Assembly (NCBI GenBank): GCA_934661375.1 | Contig: CAKUJH010000015.1 | Coordinates: 17,306 to 81,305, forward strand | From: an uncultured Victivallales bacterium | GTDB taxonomy: Bacteria > Verrucomicrobiota > Lentisphaeria > Victivallales > UBA1829 | Direction of reading: 5' to 3' | DNA: 64,000 nt | In this document: in pieces, positions 16,701 to 24,374 of the stretch | Position numbering within the stretch: the stretch's first letter is position 1 | How the letters are laid out: each line of letters starts with the position of its first letter | The notes under the pieces: model-generated | The model's input: the letters and a program-made list of their open reading frames with translations, nothing else | Databases searched by the model: none | Told to the model about the DNA's origin: nothing | Program-made: the position numbers and the translations under genes

Positions 16701-17922
16701 ATTCACACCGATCATCGGCAATTATTTCCATCTGGAAAAAGATGACCTCCGGCTGACGAAATACCTGTTCACCCGTTACAACCAACAGCAGATTCTGCTG
16801 GGAATGCTGTTCAACGTGAACATGCATTTCGGCGTTCTGGGCGTCAAGGAGGCAGCGGAAAATATCCGCGAACTCCGCCGGGTTCAGGACCTGGGATACC
16901 GGCAGGTTTCCGCCGTGACAACAGCCCCGGATGTGCTGAATGCGCGTTACGGAGAAGCCGCGCTGGGGGTTCTGGCTCTGGTCAATCCGTCCTTCGAAGA
17001 ACGACCCGGCTATGGAACTGCGGATGCGGAATACCTGAATGCGGTTCCCCTGCTGGCGGAAAACGGCAGAACGCTGGAAGTGAACCTCTGTTCATTCCGG
17101 GGGAAAATCCAGCCGCATTCCTGGCGGCTCATTGAAATGACTGCCGCCGTTAAAGGAACGGAAGCTCTGAATTATATTTCCACCTTGAAAACGGCTCTGG
17201 ACGGCAGAAACCTGCAGTTCCGATTCCGTCAGCCGGCATTCATTCCGGAACTGGTCATGGGGCTTCTGCCGCAGGAAAATCTGATTTCGGCAGCGCTGAA
17301 TAACCAGAAACTGGCTTTCAGAATTGAAAACGGCAAAGCGGTCTTTGAAAATCTGAAACTTGCCGCAGGAGATGTTCTGTCATTCCAGACTTCCGACCGC
17401 CGCTGGCTTTCCTCCGCGGAAAAAATTGCGGATATGCCGTACCTGCAAGGCAGAAAACTGGCAATTGTCGGCAAAGGGAAAAATGCTGAATATGAAGCAG
17501 AACGGCTTCAGGAATATTTCCGGTTCTGGACCGCCCGGCAGCCTGCCGGACAGGAATTCAAAGCTCCGGTTTTCAAGGATTTCCCGGCGGACGCCCGGAC
17601 GTATCCGGTCATCGTGCTGTTCGAGGACGGACCGGAAGGAATTTCGCTTAACGGAAATGTTATCACGGTTCGTGCCAAAGGTCATAAACTGGCGGAACTG
17701 ACCGATGAATTTTTCCGGGCATTGGATTCCCGGTATAAATACCTCGGCGTTTTCGGCGACCAGATGCCCACCAAACCGTGGGATTTCACCACCACCCGCG
17801 AACAGCGGGAGCTTCAGCAGAAATGCGGAGTGATAAAACGGCTCATTTCCGTAGACGAGGATGTCAAGGGGTTCCGTGACTGGCTTCGGGATTCCCGGAC
17901 AGATCTTTCGCAAGGATTCTGA
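13690..17922 (+). CDS. Giant exported LamG/glycosidase-like protein, -1 frame part
   Basis: About 1,410 residues continue the LamG protein in the -1 frame. A second LamG-like domain is visible ('DPDTGTLELWMRPLPE', 'VEKWHHIALTYDANGRAVFLNGKKV', 'DVDEFRIYRG', about residues 210-400). A long region follows with aromatic and acidic pairs ('SVFDDYETTSSGVEY', 'NAFSHDELVGDYYF', 'DSFWIEGFTPIIGNYFHLEKDD') that looks like a TIM-barrel glycosidase, and then a beta-rich tail. I do not recognise a numbered GH family. No ribosome site or signal peptide marks an independent start, so it probably depends on frameshifting from 13052 or is a broken gene. It is closed by a strong terminator. Confidence 0.6.
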   Translation, partial: KVTAKAENLPVKTIAVSGSEPFAENFSSIGGRSNLLGNNDFSAVRPLDDAQKNGLNAKQFIVKDGLLPGNWEINNRGIAPYTAGRLELLPITLPDGTAGHAIHWELPENRWDLFDLICRQQIKAETLHTAPHYGGFWARGNGTLTMRFKEHSGTGSSVLTENAFLISPGWRFYRTAKAVIPKQKTGSWVTVQFQLYGEAEIAMPEIAPLPAVDRSAELTFYVPFDHGNPAARFSRGNVEALGYGEIMPGVQGVDGQPDGAMRFDRKRHFTPAGFLRFQMGLNYEGMRSVLDPDTGTLELWMRPLPEMAFFQKWEPFPIFNCGKHMSAWSKHTAPLELFIRRAADKSLELVLAESNLTKEWPAHTRKATDSTRREYVHNLGDARQFVEKWHHIALTYDANGRAVFLNGKKVIAAPAMKKPALYYHNTLQLAAGHIAGPSVISSDVDEFRIYRGVRYHRDFSPVRTALSFQPVAEEHAGSFAQTEIQVGKPSLNQEKNAFIFPVSRGTERYELRLSLGNGYPLLFSSKDAAMGILVPEHPAIPDLMVEKPQLSAEKVSGEITRRGTFYSWEVKKQGNGLAVTLNLDKQSGDWKAFVECRAALRDIGEKRWTHHFDGCGIRDILMPFRPFAFDEMILALPLSGAWNGSSGMCIALTPETIVSYVSRGMKSADTLELAVRSVLDNGDRMTIAFEVFPFSGKYGERALTDAYHARHPETFARSREVDPRLYGGASTFTPWQTQAYQTRKNEYSHQEINRRAGCSWHWLYKSGTSTGNWAPEMEILSELSMLNRYEVANADYHRTSNQRKAWSYEESSRKSGINQAPYISQWLEKRFVPYFRDSVFDDYETTSSGVEYINGFYWPPITDYIGLQSGTDFGRWLRRQLRGMLENFHGVNAFSHDELVGDYYFRKGTDLGGIRAFDENGAYVHNLAAMGKFCADITAMPNTTPYRTAIIGNARIQNSGFPAIFRMDNIIYERTMHQAQQDWTTLRLHTRMMGEKPDSFWIEGFTPIIGNYFHLEKDDLRLTKYLFTRYNQQQILLGMLFNVNMHFGVLGVKEAAENIRELRRVQDLGYRQVSAVTTAPDVLNARYGEAALGVLALVNPSFEERPGYGTADAEYLNAVPLLAENGRTLEVNLCSFRGKIQPHSWRLIEMTAAVKGTEALNYISTLKTALDGRNLQFRFRQPAFIPELVMGLLPQENLISAALNNQKLAFRIENGKAVFENLKLAAGDVLSFQTSDRRWLSSAEKIADMPYLQGRKLAIVGKGKNAEYEAERLQEYFRFWTARQPAGQEFKAPVFKDFPADARTYPVIVLFEDGPEGISLNGNVITVRAKGHKLAELTDEFFRALDSRYKYLGVFGDQMPTKPWDFTTTREQRELQQKCGVIKRLISVDEDVKGFRDWLRDSRTDLSQGF

Positions 17923-17946
17923 TCGGATCATCTGATATATTCTCCC

Positions 17947-17983
17947 GCCAAACTCTGAAATCCGGAGTTTGGCATTTTTTTTT
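17947..17983 (+). terminator. Terminator of module A
   Basis: GCCAAACTC (17947-17955) pairs with GAGTTTGGC (17965-17973), followed by a long T-run. Confidence 0.85.
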
Positions 17984-18004
17984 GCATTTTTTTATTTTTC
18001 CGGG

Positions 18005-18062
18005 TTGACAAATCAAAATCAGTATCTATATTATTTGCCGTAGACAAGTTAGGCTAACCTAA
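18005..18062 (+). promoter_or_regulatory. Promoter with DtxR/IdeR/MntR-like operator
   Basis: TTGACA (18005-18010), 16 bp and TATATT (18027-18032) form a good promoter. Immediately downstream lies TTAGGCTAACCTAA (18049-18062), which matches the core of the known DtxR/IdeR consensus (TTAGGTTAGGCTAACCTAA). Iron- or manganese-dependent repression is the natural reading. Confidence 0.65.
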
Positions 18063-18214
18063 TTTATTGTTTTCAGAAAAAAAGAAAGGAGGATTGCAGA
18101 CTGGAAACAGCAAAGCAGCGGGATGCCCCCAACGCAGGCGGCACCACATGAGGAATACAGAAAAACTGAGATAAGTCTCCGGATATGAATTTCCGGAAAG
18201 AAAGGAAAAAGAAA

Positions 18215-18571
18215 ATGTTCAAGAAATTTTTGGCTTCGGCATTGTTTGCAAGTGTACTGGTAATCGGCAGCTCCGCATGTTGTCAGACAATTGAAGGAAA
18301 ATCTGCATCGCAAGATATAACTCCTGCAAAATCAACCTGTTTATGCGGAAAAGACTGCAAAAAAGCAGATAAATCGCTCTGTAAAAAAACATGCGATAAA
18401 AGCTGCAGCAAACAGGAAAATAAAGCAGGATGCAAAAAAGGCGGATGCGATAAAAGTGCTCAGAAAATGACAGGATGCAAAAAAGGCGGATGCGATAAAG
18501 CCGCCCAGAACAGCGGATGTAAAAAATCTTCTGCGCAGACAAAATGCCAGAAGGGCGGATGCGGAAAATAA
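18215..18571 (+). CDS. Small exported Cys/Lys-rich (metallothionein-like) protein
   Basis: A 118-residue product. The signal peptide 'FKKFLASALFASVLVIGSSA' ends before Cys-Cys, possibly a weak lipobox. The mature part has about 15 Cys among Lys, Gly and Asp, including repeats of CKKGGCDK and the ending CQKGGCGK. Such a composition suggests binding of thiophilic or transition metals at the cell surface. The start at 18215 has AAAGGA 8 nt upstream; an in-frame ATG at 18185 lacks one. The gene lies behind a DtxR-like operator and a ~170-nt leader that itself holds an AAAGGAGG site (18085-18092) with no clear ORF. A terminator follows. The family is unknown to me. Confidence 0.7.
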   Translation: MFKKFLASALFASVLVIGSSACCQTIEGKSASQDITPAKSTCLCGKDCKKADKSLCKKTCDKSCSKQENKAGCKKGGCDKSAQKMTGCKKGGCDKAAQNSGCKKSSAQTKCQKGGCGK

Positions 18572-18603
18572 TCTGCATTCTGGTTGTATAACAAGTTTTA
18601 AAC

Positions 18604-18631
18604 AGCCGGATTTTCTCCAATCCGGCTTGTT
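18604..18631 (+). terminator. Terminator after the Cys-rich gene
   Basis: AGCCGGATT (18604-18612) pairs with AATCCGGCT (18619-18627), followed by a T-rich tail. Confidence 0.7.
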
Positions 18632-18640
18632 TTCTCTTTC

Positions 18641-18664
18641 TTAAATTAGGTTAACCTAATTTAA
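18641..18664. promoter_or_regulatory. Second DtxR-like operator, 24-bp perfect palindrome
   Basis: The core TTAGGTTAACCTAA (18646-18659) extends to a perfect 24-bp palindrome. It sits 28 bp before the pseudopilin start, between the Cys-rich gene's terminator and the next operon. Sharing of this rare motif with 18049-18062 suggests one metalloregulator controls both units. Confidence 0.6.
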
Positions 18665-18691
18665 ATTTTCTTCTAAAAAGGAATACATGAC

Positions 18692-19564
18692 ATGAAAAAT
18701 ATTTTCATCTTCGAATCAGCCCGCTGTCCAGATGCGCGGGTCAAGACACTTTTCACAATGATAGAACTTCTGGTTGTTATATCTATCATTGCCATTCTGG
18801 CGGGAATGATGATGCCGGCGTTAGGCAAAGCAAAGGAAAGCGCCAAAACAATTTCCTGCACCGGCAATCTGAAACAACTGGGGTCCGCAGCCATTCAATA
18901 CAGCGTGGATAACGATGACTGGATGGCAGGATCAACCGGGGGCTGGTGCTGTATGCGCGGAACCTGGATTGGCAAGAATGTCAATCAGCGGCGGGTGGAT
19001 CTGCGTACAACCGGAATTGTCGCCGACTATGCCAATCTCCGGGCGAAATGCTGCCCGCTGGTTGCCGATAAAGCCATTGCACAGCTGGGACCGCAGAGCA
19101 GCGATGGCTCCGCGACCATGGAATCTGTCGGGACCTGCCGCGGCGGCGGTTACGGTCTGAACGCCAATTTCGGATTCCGCAGCCAATCAACCAATAATAC
19201 AGCCAGAGTCAGAGCTTCGCAAATAGTCCGTCCTTCCCGTGCCGCCATGATCGGGGATACTATGATGGAATGGAACGCATCCACGGTTGCATATCCTTAT
19301 TATATGATTCCGCGGGTCGTGGTTTCTGCGGCAAATCTGGGCCGCGGTGCAACCAGTGACTGGGGCGCATCTCAGCAATTCCGGCATAATGGAACTTCAA
19401 ACATTGCCTGGGCTGATGGTCATTGCGCACCGGAACGGCCTACTGAATTTGACAGTACGGAATTCTCTTTGGAACACAACATCGGCTGGATGGGAAGCAA
19501 AAACGATCTCTACTGTCTGACCAAAGACGATTTCAGCGAATCCGAAAAAATTCTGGGAGATTGA
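18692..19564 (+). CDS. Pseudopilin-like exported protein under a DtxR-like box
   Basis: A 290-residue protein whose leader 'FESARCPDARVKTL' precedes 'FTMIELLVVISIIAILAGMMMPALGKAK', the prepilin-type hydrophobic helix. The C-terminal globular part carries 'NIAWADGHCAPERP', the H-X9-DG-like signature of the family. The AAGGA site lies 10 nt before the ATG at 18692. It forms an operon with a one-helix membrane protein 7 nt downstream. Unlike modules A-C no glycosidase is adjacent; the neighbours point to metal homeostasis instead. Its partner secretion apparatus is not in the window. Confidence 0.75.
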   Translation: MKNIFIFESARCPDARVKTLFTMIELLVVISIIAILAGMMMPALGKAKESAKTISCTGNLKQLGSAAIQYSVDNDDWMAGSTGGWCCMRGTWIGKNVNQRRVDLRTTGIVADYANLRAKCCPLVADKAIAQLGPQSSDGSATMESVGTCRGGGYGLNANFGFRSQSTNNTARVRASQIVRPSRAAMIGDTMMEWNASTVAYPYYMIPRVVVSAANLGRGATSDWGASQQFRHNGTSNIAWADGHCAPERPTEFDSTEFSLEHNIGWMGSKNDLYCLTKDDFSESEKILGD

Positions 19565-19571
19565 AGCAATC

Positions 19572-20021
19572 ATGAATAATCATAAAAAACGCTGGGCTGT
19601 GTACATTCTTCTGCTGATTGTCCTGGCTGTCATTGCCGTCTGGGTTTTCCATAAACCTGCTTATCTGAAAGAATTGAAGCAAGTGGAAGATGTCGAATCC
19701 GGAACAGAACAGCCGGTTGCCGCTGTCAATCAGGCATTGGAAGCGGTCCGGAAAAATGAAAAAGATAAACTTATTCCGCTGGTGCTGATCCGCGATCTTG
19801 CCGAATTTGAACGGAACACAGAACCTCTTTTCGCTCAGCCGGAACTTCATCCTGTCCGCATCCTCGGCTGCTCCCGTCTGGTTCGTTCTTCACGTAAAGA
19901 TAATTTAGCAGTCTACGTTTACAGCGAAACCCGAAAACAGACCTACTGTTTTTCCATGCTGAAAGACAACAAAGGAGACTATAAAATAGCAGGAGTCTCG
20001 CGGTCTTCACGCAAGCCATGA
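19572..20021 (+). CDS. Single-pass membrane protein of unknown function
   Basis: 149 residues: a short basic N-terminus, one hydrophobic helix ('WAVYILLLIVLAVIAVWVF', residues 8-26), then a soluble domain outside the membrane ending in 'YCFSMLKDNKGDYKIAGVSRSSR', which looks like a small alpha/beta (NTF2- or DUF4878-like) fold. It starts 7 nt after the pseudopilin stop and so shares its transcript. I recognise no family; a role as assembly partner of the pseudopilin is a guess from position. Confidence 0.6.
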   Translation: MNNHKKRWAVYILLLIVLAVIAVWVFHKPAYLKELKQVEDVESGTEQPVAAVNQALEAVRKNEKDKLIPLVLIRDLAEFERNTEPLFAQPELHPVRILGCSRLVRSSRKDNLAVYVYSETRKQTYCFSMLKDNKGDYKIAGVSRSSRKP

Positions 20022-20063
20022 GACGCAGGCCGGTCAATAAATTCGGAAAGTCCAGATTTGATG

Positions 20064-20114
20064 CATCTCACCTTGTCCTGTCTGGGCAGAGTGAGATGCA
20101 CGATCAGCAAATCT
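20064..20114. terminator. Long hairpin between convergent operons
   Basis: TGCATCTCAC pairs with GTGAGATGCA (20072-20081/20091-20100), extended by AGATTTG/CAAATCT outside. It lacks a T-run but lies at the end of both recX (minus) and the pseudopilin operon (plus), where it could stop or protect transcripts. Confidence 0.4.
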
Positions 20115-20126
20115 TCAGACGCCAAG

Positions 20127-20603
20127 TCAATCTTCTTCATTGCGGGAGAAACGGGTCCATGCCGCATAAGCGGATCCGGCGGAAAAACCATGCCCGGCAA
20201 GAAAACGAACCGCTTTTTCCTTCCGTTTGCGCAAATCCGGTTCCCGCAGCAGAAAATTCTTTTTCCGCTGCAATGCCTGCCATGCGGCTTCATTCTCCGG
20301 AATGTTTTCATCCAGTTTCTGCAGCACTTCCTTGATCAATTCCGGATCAATCCCTTTCGTCCGGAGTTTCCCCGCAATTTTGCGTTTGCCGTCACCGCGT
20401 TCAGTCAGGTTGGAACACAGGGATTCCGCATACAGCGCATCATTCAGATAACCGCGCCGGGTGAAATCTTCTATGACCCGGCTGATTTCATGCGGTTCAT
20501 ACTCTTTGGCAAACATCTTCTTGCGCAATTCCGCAGTAGACAAGGCACGCACGCCCAGCAGAAAAGCGGCATATTCCAGCGCGGTTTTCCGGGGACGCGT
20601 CAT
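20127..20603 (-). CDS. recX: Regulatory protein RecX
   Basis: Modulator of RecA filaments. The 158-residue product has the RecX three-helix repeats: 'ALEYAAFLLGVRALSTAELRKKM', 'ISRVIEDFTRRGYLNDALYAESLCSNLTERGDGKRKIAGKLRTKGI' and 'KKNFLLREPDLRKRKEKAVRFLAGHGFS'. The start at 20603 is chosen because it overlaps the upstream stop as ATGA and begins the conserved region; a longer frame upstream overlaps the neighbouring membrane gene. No recA is adjacent. Confidence 0.85.
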   Translation of the reverse strand: MTRPRKTALEYAAFLLGVRALSTAELRKKMFAKEYEPHEISRVIEDFTRRGYLNDALYAESLCSNLTERGDGKRKIAGKLRTKGIDPELIKEVLQKLDENIPENEAAWQALQRKKNFLLREPDLRKRKEKAVRFLAGHGFSAGSAYAAWTRFSRNEED

Positions 20604-20929
20604 CGGATATGTTCCGCCAGATATTTTATCAGGAATTTTCCGGAAAAACCAATTCCCCAGGAAATAAGCACAACCACCACGCAATCCGGAAAAATTTTCG
20701 CTCCCCCGAATTTCCACAGCAACAGAAACATGCTCAACAGACAGAAAATCAAGCCCCACGGTTCCGGCTGCAAACCCGCCAGAACGGCAACAAACGCAAT
20801 CAGCAGAGTCCCGACAAAATCCACTTTGTTTTTCGTGATTTTGACTCCGCACCACAGACCGGCACCGGTAAACAGCACCTGCACGGCAACCCCCAGAATC
20901 TGATTCAGCGAAGCTATGACGTTATCCAT
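20600..20929 (-). CDS. Small polytopic membrane protein
   Basis: 109 residues with about four hydrophobic segments ('ILGVAVQVLFTGAGLWCGV', 'VGTLLIAFVAVLAGL', 'WGLIFCLLSMFLLLWKF', 'CVVVVLISWGIGFSGKFLI'). Its stop overlaps the recX start (ATGA), so the two are translationally coupled. I do not recognise the family. Confidence 0.6.
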   Translation of the reverse strand: MDNVIASLNQILGVAVQVLFTGAGLWCGVKITKNKVDFVGTLLIAFVAVLAGLQPEPWGLIFCLLSMFLLLWKFGGAKIFPDCVVVVLISWGIGFSGKFLIKYLAEHIR

Positions 20930-20994
20930 ATCAACAACTCCCCGGCAATGAAAAGGAATCCGGAAAATTTCCCGGAGTTCATTTCCTTCGACCG

Positions 20995-22608
20995 TTAATC
21001 CCCAAGTTTTTCTTCAAACGCATCCCAGGCGTCTTCGATGTCGCCGACACGCAGTTCCAGCTGTTCATATTCCTCGCCGTCCGGCAGCGCACGGTCGGCG
21101 TTCAGCAGTCCCAGCGTATTCAGAATATGCGCGTGAAAATCCTTCATCTGCGCAGTCAGTTTGGCGGGAATCTTCGAATCCTTGTATTTCTCCACCAGTG
21201 AACGCGCCATTTCCAGACGTTTGCTGTTGAGTTCCAGCAGACGTGTCCGCAACGGGGTTTTGGTTTCCTCGATGACCGGATCAAAATGTTCGGACGCCTC
21301 TTCCCAGCAGTCCTCGATATAATTGTAGAACGCCGCTTCCTGCGCATCATCGGCAAAACTGATCCCCATGAAATCGATCAGCTTGCGGACAAAATCCGCG
21401 GGAGATTCCTGTCCGTTTGCCAGGTCATCCTGAACCATGGCATAGATTTCGGTATAATCCAGCGGCGCCGAGAGATCTTCCAGCATATGATCCAGAGAAT
21501 CAATCTTGCCGGAGGACGCCGAAAAATCTTCCGCCTGCAACCCGGTCTTCTCTTTTCCGTGGTCATGCCCGCAGGAACATTCATGTCCGTGTTCATGGTC
21601 ATATCCGCAGGAACATTCATGCCCATGTTCCTCTTCCTCATCCTGATAATCGGCGGCATCAAAACCGCCGCTGACATCCGGGGCGTCCACGGGAACCAGC
21701 GTCCATTCCGGACCATCGCGCCGGATGGATACATCCCGCATCAGAGCCGGGTATTCTTCCAGAGACAGGAACGGACGGCTGCGCAGATCTTTCCCCTGCC
21801 GGAACGCACACAAATACGCATGGGCGATCTGATCCGGGATTTCCAGATATTCTCCGTAATCTTCATACGCCTGAATCAGACCTTCTTCAAAATCCGCCAG
21901 CCAGCCTTCGATTTCCTCCTGCGACGCCAGCGTATCCGCCGCAGCATATTCCACGGAAAACGCACCGGTTTTCCAGTTTTCCACCGTGACAATCACGGCG
22001 TCCCCTTCCGAGAATTTATTTTTCTGATAGAACGGACCGAAATTGAAAGCCGTCAGTTTCACCAGTGCCTGTTCCGAAGTGCTGGCTTCCCGCAGAATCT
22101 GATAGTTCTCCGGAGAATCCGCCACAATGCAGTCAATCATGGTGGAACGTCCCAGCATTTGGAACAGCCGGGCGACCTGACCGAACTGAACCGGACAGGA
22201 CAGCGGCTGATATTTATGAGTCGAGTCTTTCGGAGCCACAATGTATTCATCGGCAAAAACATCTTCCGCGCAGAAGGGAGCGAAACGCGCACCGTAGAAC
22301 AGCACGCCTTCCTTGATTTCCAGTGCGGACGGACGGATTTTGAACTTGGCGCCTTTGAAAAATGCACTCCGGTTCCAGCAGTCTTCGTCGCCCGCCCGGT
22401 AAAACAGCTCCAGATTTCCTTCCAGCATAAGCTCGACATCCCGTTCCAGACGCTTCCGCTCCTGGGCATCCGCCGGCTTCACGGTCAGGTTGCTCTCCAC
22501 GAATGACACCGCATCGGCAACGGAAAACGAAACCGCTTCCGCACGGGTTTCCAGAAAAGCATTCAGCAGCTTTTCCGCAGAATGATGTTTTTCGGCTCGA
22601 TCGTTCAT
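20995..22608 (-). CDS. Large acidic cytoplasmic protein with His/Cys-rich metal-binding insert
   Basis: 537 residues, no signal peptide or membrane segment, strongly acidic. Around residues 325-355 lies a tandem of 'EHGHECSCG' units separated by Asp-His, a likely Ni/Zn/Cu-binding stretch like those of metal chaperones. The rest is helical, with a C-terminal segment ('LRTRLLELNSKRLEMARSLVEKYKD') that may form a coiled coil. It is the last gene of the nusA-infB-rbfA-nrnA-truB run, 16 nt after truB. Function unknown; the operon position may link it to translation or ribosome maturation, but nothing in the sequence proves this. Confidence 0.65.
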   Translation of the reverse strand: MNDRAEKHHSAEKLLNAFLETRAEAVSFSVADAVSFVESNLTVKPADAQERKRLERDVELMLEGNLELFYRAGDEDCWNRSAFFKGAKFKIRPSALEIKEGVLFYGARFAPFCAEDVFADEYIVAPKDSTHKYQPLSCPVQFGQVARLFQMLGRSTMIDCIVADSPENYQILREASTSEQALVKLTAFNFGPFYQKNKFSEGDAVIVTVENWKTGAFSVEYAAADTLASQEEIEGWLADFEEGLIQAYEDYGEYLEIPDQIAHAYLCAFRQGKDLRSRPFLSLEEYPALMRDVSIRRDGPEWTLVPVDAPDVSGGFDAADYQDEEEEHGHECSCGYDHEHGHECSCGHDHGKEKTGLQAEDFSASSGKIDSLDHMLEDLSAPLDYTEIYAMVQDDLANGQESPADFVRKLIDFMGISFADDAQEAAFYNYIEDCWEEASEHFDPVIEETKTPLRTRLLELNSKRLEMARSLVEKYKDSKIPAKLTAQMKDFHAHILNTLGLLNADRALPDGEEYEQLELRVGDIEDAWDAFEEKLGD

Positions 22609-22624
22609 GACTGCCTCCCTCCTG

Positions 22625-23386
22625 TCAGAAACTGGAAAAATGATTCATCCGGGTCAGACGGTTATGCAGAAAACCCGTAACCCAGTTATCCAGATCATCC
22701 TGTGTCCATTGTTTGACGTCTTCAATATTGACCGCGTCCGCCAGATCGAAATCGCCGCTGCGCAGACGGTTCAGGCTGTACAGAGCCGCGCCGCAGCCCA
22801 GCTTTGCGCCGACATCAGCACACAAGGTCCGGATATACGTCCCTTTGGAACAGTCCACCGTGAAATCGGCATACGGCAGAGCAATCCGGTTGATGTCAAT
22901 CGAATAAATGGAAATCTGTTTGGGTTCGCGTTCGACTTCCTGCCCCTTGCGCGCCAGCTCATACAGCCGCGCACCGTCCTTCTTGACCGCGGAAACCATC
23001 GGCGGAATCTGCTCGATGTCTCCGACAAACGAGGCGAAAGCATCGCGCAGCTGCTGTTCCGTCACGCCGGACCAGTCATTCTGACGGATCACATTGCCGT
23101 CCATATCCTGCGAATCCGTTTCAGTTCCCAGCAGAATGGTTCCTTCGTAAGTCTTGTCTTCCCCGCTGAACTTCTGGCTCAGCTTGGTGAATTTGCCCAG
23201 CACCACGACCAGCAATCCGGTGGCGGCAGGGTCAAGCGTACCGCAATGACCGCATTTCGGCACATTGAAACGGGAACGGACAAATGCCACGACGTCGTGA
23301 CTGGTCCAGTCTTTGGGTTTATTGATCAGCAGCACGCCGCTGCGGTCATAAATCGGCAGACGGTGTTTTTCAGGACGGATTCTCAT
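22625..23386 (-). CDS. truB: tRNA pseudouridine-55 synthase
   Basis: Makes pseudouridine 55 in the T-loop of tRNAs. It has 'GVLLINKPKDWTSHDVV', the catalytic-Asp loop 'GHCGTLDPAATGLLVV' and 'FSGEDKTYEGTILLGTETDSQD'. The start at 23386 (253 residues) is supported by GGAGAAAG 7 nt upstream; a GTG at 23404 is less likely. It overlaps the 3' end of nrnA by 17 nt, so translation is coupled. Confidence 0.93.
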   Translation of the reverse strand: MRIRPEKHRLPIYDRSGVLLINKPKDWTSHDVVAFVRSRFNVPKCGHCGTLDPAATGLLVVVLGKFTKLSQKFSGEDKTYEGTILLGTETDSQDMDGNVIRQNDWSGVTEQQLRDAFASFVGDIEQIPPMVSAVKKDGARLYELARKGQEVEREPKQISIYSIDINRIALPYADFTVDCSKGTYIRTLCADVGAKLGCGAALYSLNRLRSGDFDLADAVNIEDVKQWTQDDLDNWVTGFLHNRLTRMNHFSSF

Positions 23387-24374
23387 TGAGTTCTTTCTCC
23401 ACACAGTTCAGTAAAATTTGTTCCGCTTCCTCCGGAGATGAAACGCGGATGGAACATCCGGCAGCCATTTCGTGTCCGCCGCCGCCTATGGCACGGGCAA
23501 TCCGCCCGACCGAATAACGCATGTCTTTGGAACGCAGGGAACATTTGAATCCGCCGGTTTCCCGGCGCATCGTCGCCACGATCACCGGTCCGGCAATCGC
23601 CCGGAGCACCTCGATGACCTGTTCCGTATTCCGCAGTTCCACCTGATATTTTTCCAGCAGCTCCGGCGGATAAAAGGTGTAGATGAAACGTCCGCCAAAC
23701 GCTTTTTTCAGATGATTGCACAGCAGGTCCGCTTCAAAACGCGCCATGTTTTCCGGTTTGGAAAAGAAACAGGCGGCAATCAACCGGTCATATTCTCCGC
23801 CGGCTTCCATGAGCCGCGCCGCAGTGCGCAGGGCAGCGGGAGAAGTGTTGCGGAAACGGAAACTGCCCGTATCCGTCAATATGCCGATCAGCAGATGATC
23901 CGCAATCTCCTTTGTCATTTTCCAGCCGCCTGAAAACGCCAGTTCCGCCACGATCTCCGCCGTTGCCGCGGCATCGGGAACCACATAGTTCCACGTTCCG
24001 TACAGCGGGTTGTCCGGATGATGATCAATATTCAGCAGCGGAGCAGGCAGTTCTTCTCCGGACGCGATGAATTCCACTGCCGCCCGGTCGCGCCGTGCGG
24101 AATCCAGCACAATAAACAAAGAATAACGCGTCAGATCCGCCTTGTCAGGCTCGGAAATCAATCCGTCCGCCGGCAGAAATTCACGGTAATAATCCGGCAC
24201 GTTTTCCGGCAGAACGCCATCCGCCGCGATGCCGTTTTCCCGCAGCAGAAGCATCAGCCCGCAAAGCGAACCCAGGGCGTCGCCGTCCGGACGGAAATGT
24301 CCGGTAATCAGAACCCGCCCTGCGGTCTGCCGGAGCAGAGCAGAAACCTGTTCAGAATTCAGAACTTCACTCAT
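23370..24374 (-). CDS. nrnA: DHH-family nanoRNase / pAp phosphatase
   Basis: Degrades 2-5-mer RNAs and dephosphorylates 3'-phosphoadenosine-5'-phosphate. The DHH domain shows 'VLITGHFRPDGDALGSLCGL' and 'LLNIDHHPDN'; the DHHA1 domain shows 'GFKCSLRSK' and 'ARAIGGGGHEMAAGCSI'. The 334-residue length is typical. It overlaps rbfA by ATGA and truB by 17 nt. The nusA-infB-rbfA-nrnA-truB order is standard in many bacteria. Confidence 0.9.
   Translation of the reverse strand: MSEVLNSEQVSALLRQTAGRVLITGHFRPDGDALGSLCGLMLLLRENGIAADGVLPENVPDYYREFLPADGLISEPDKADLTRYSLFIVLDSARRDRAAVEFIASGEELPAPLLNIDHHPDNPLYGTWNYVVPDAAATAEIVAELAFSGGWKMTKEIADHLLIGILTDTGSFRFRNTSPAALRTAARLMEAGGEYDRLIAACFFSKPENMARFEADLLCNHLKKAFGGRFIYTFYPPELLEKYQVELRNTEQVIEVLRAIAGPVIVATMRRETGGFKCSLRSKDMRYSVGRIARAIGGGGHEMAAGCSIRVSSPEEAEQILLNCVEKELNENPS

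Noticed and set aside
19979..20141. A 53-codon minus-strand frame overlapping the end of recX
   Set aside because: Codon choice (AAG, TTG, AGA) is unlike neighbouring genes, it overlaps the 3' end of the opposite gene, and part of it is the long inverted repeat at 20064-20114.
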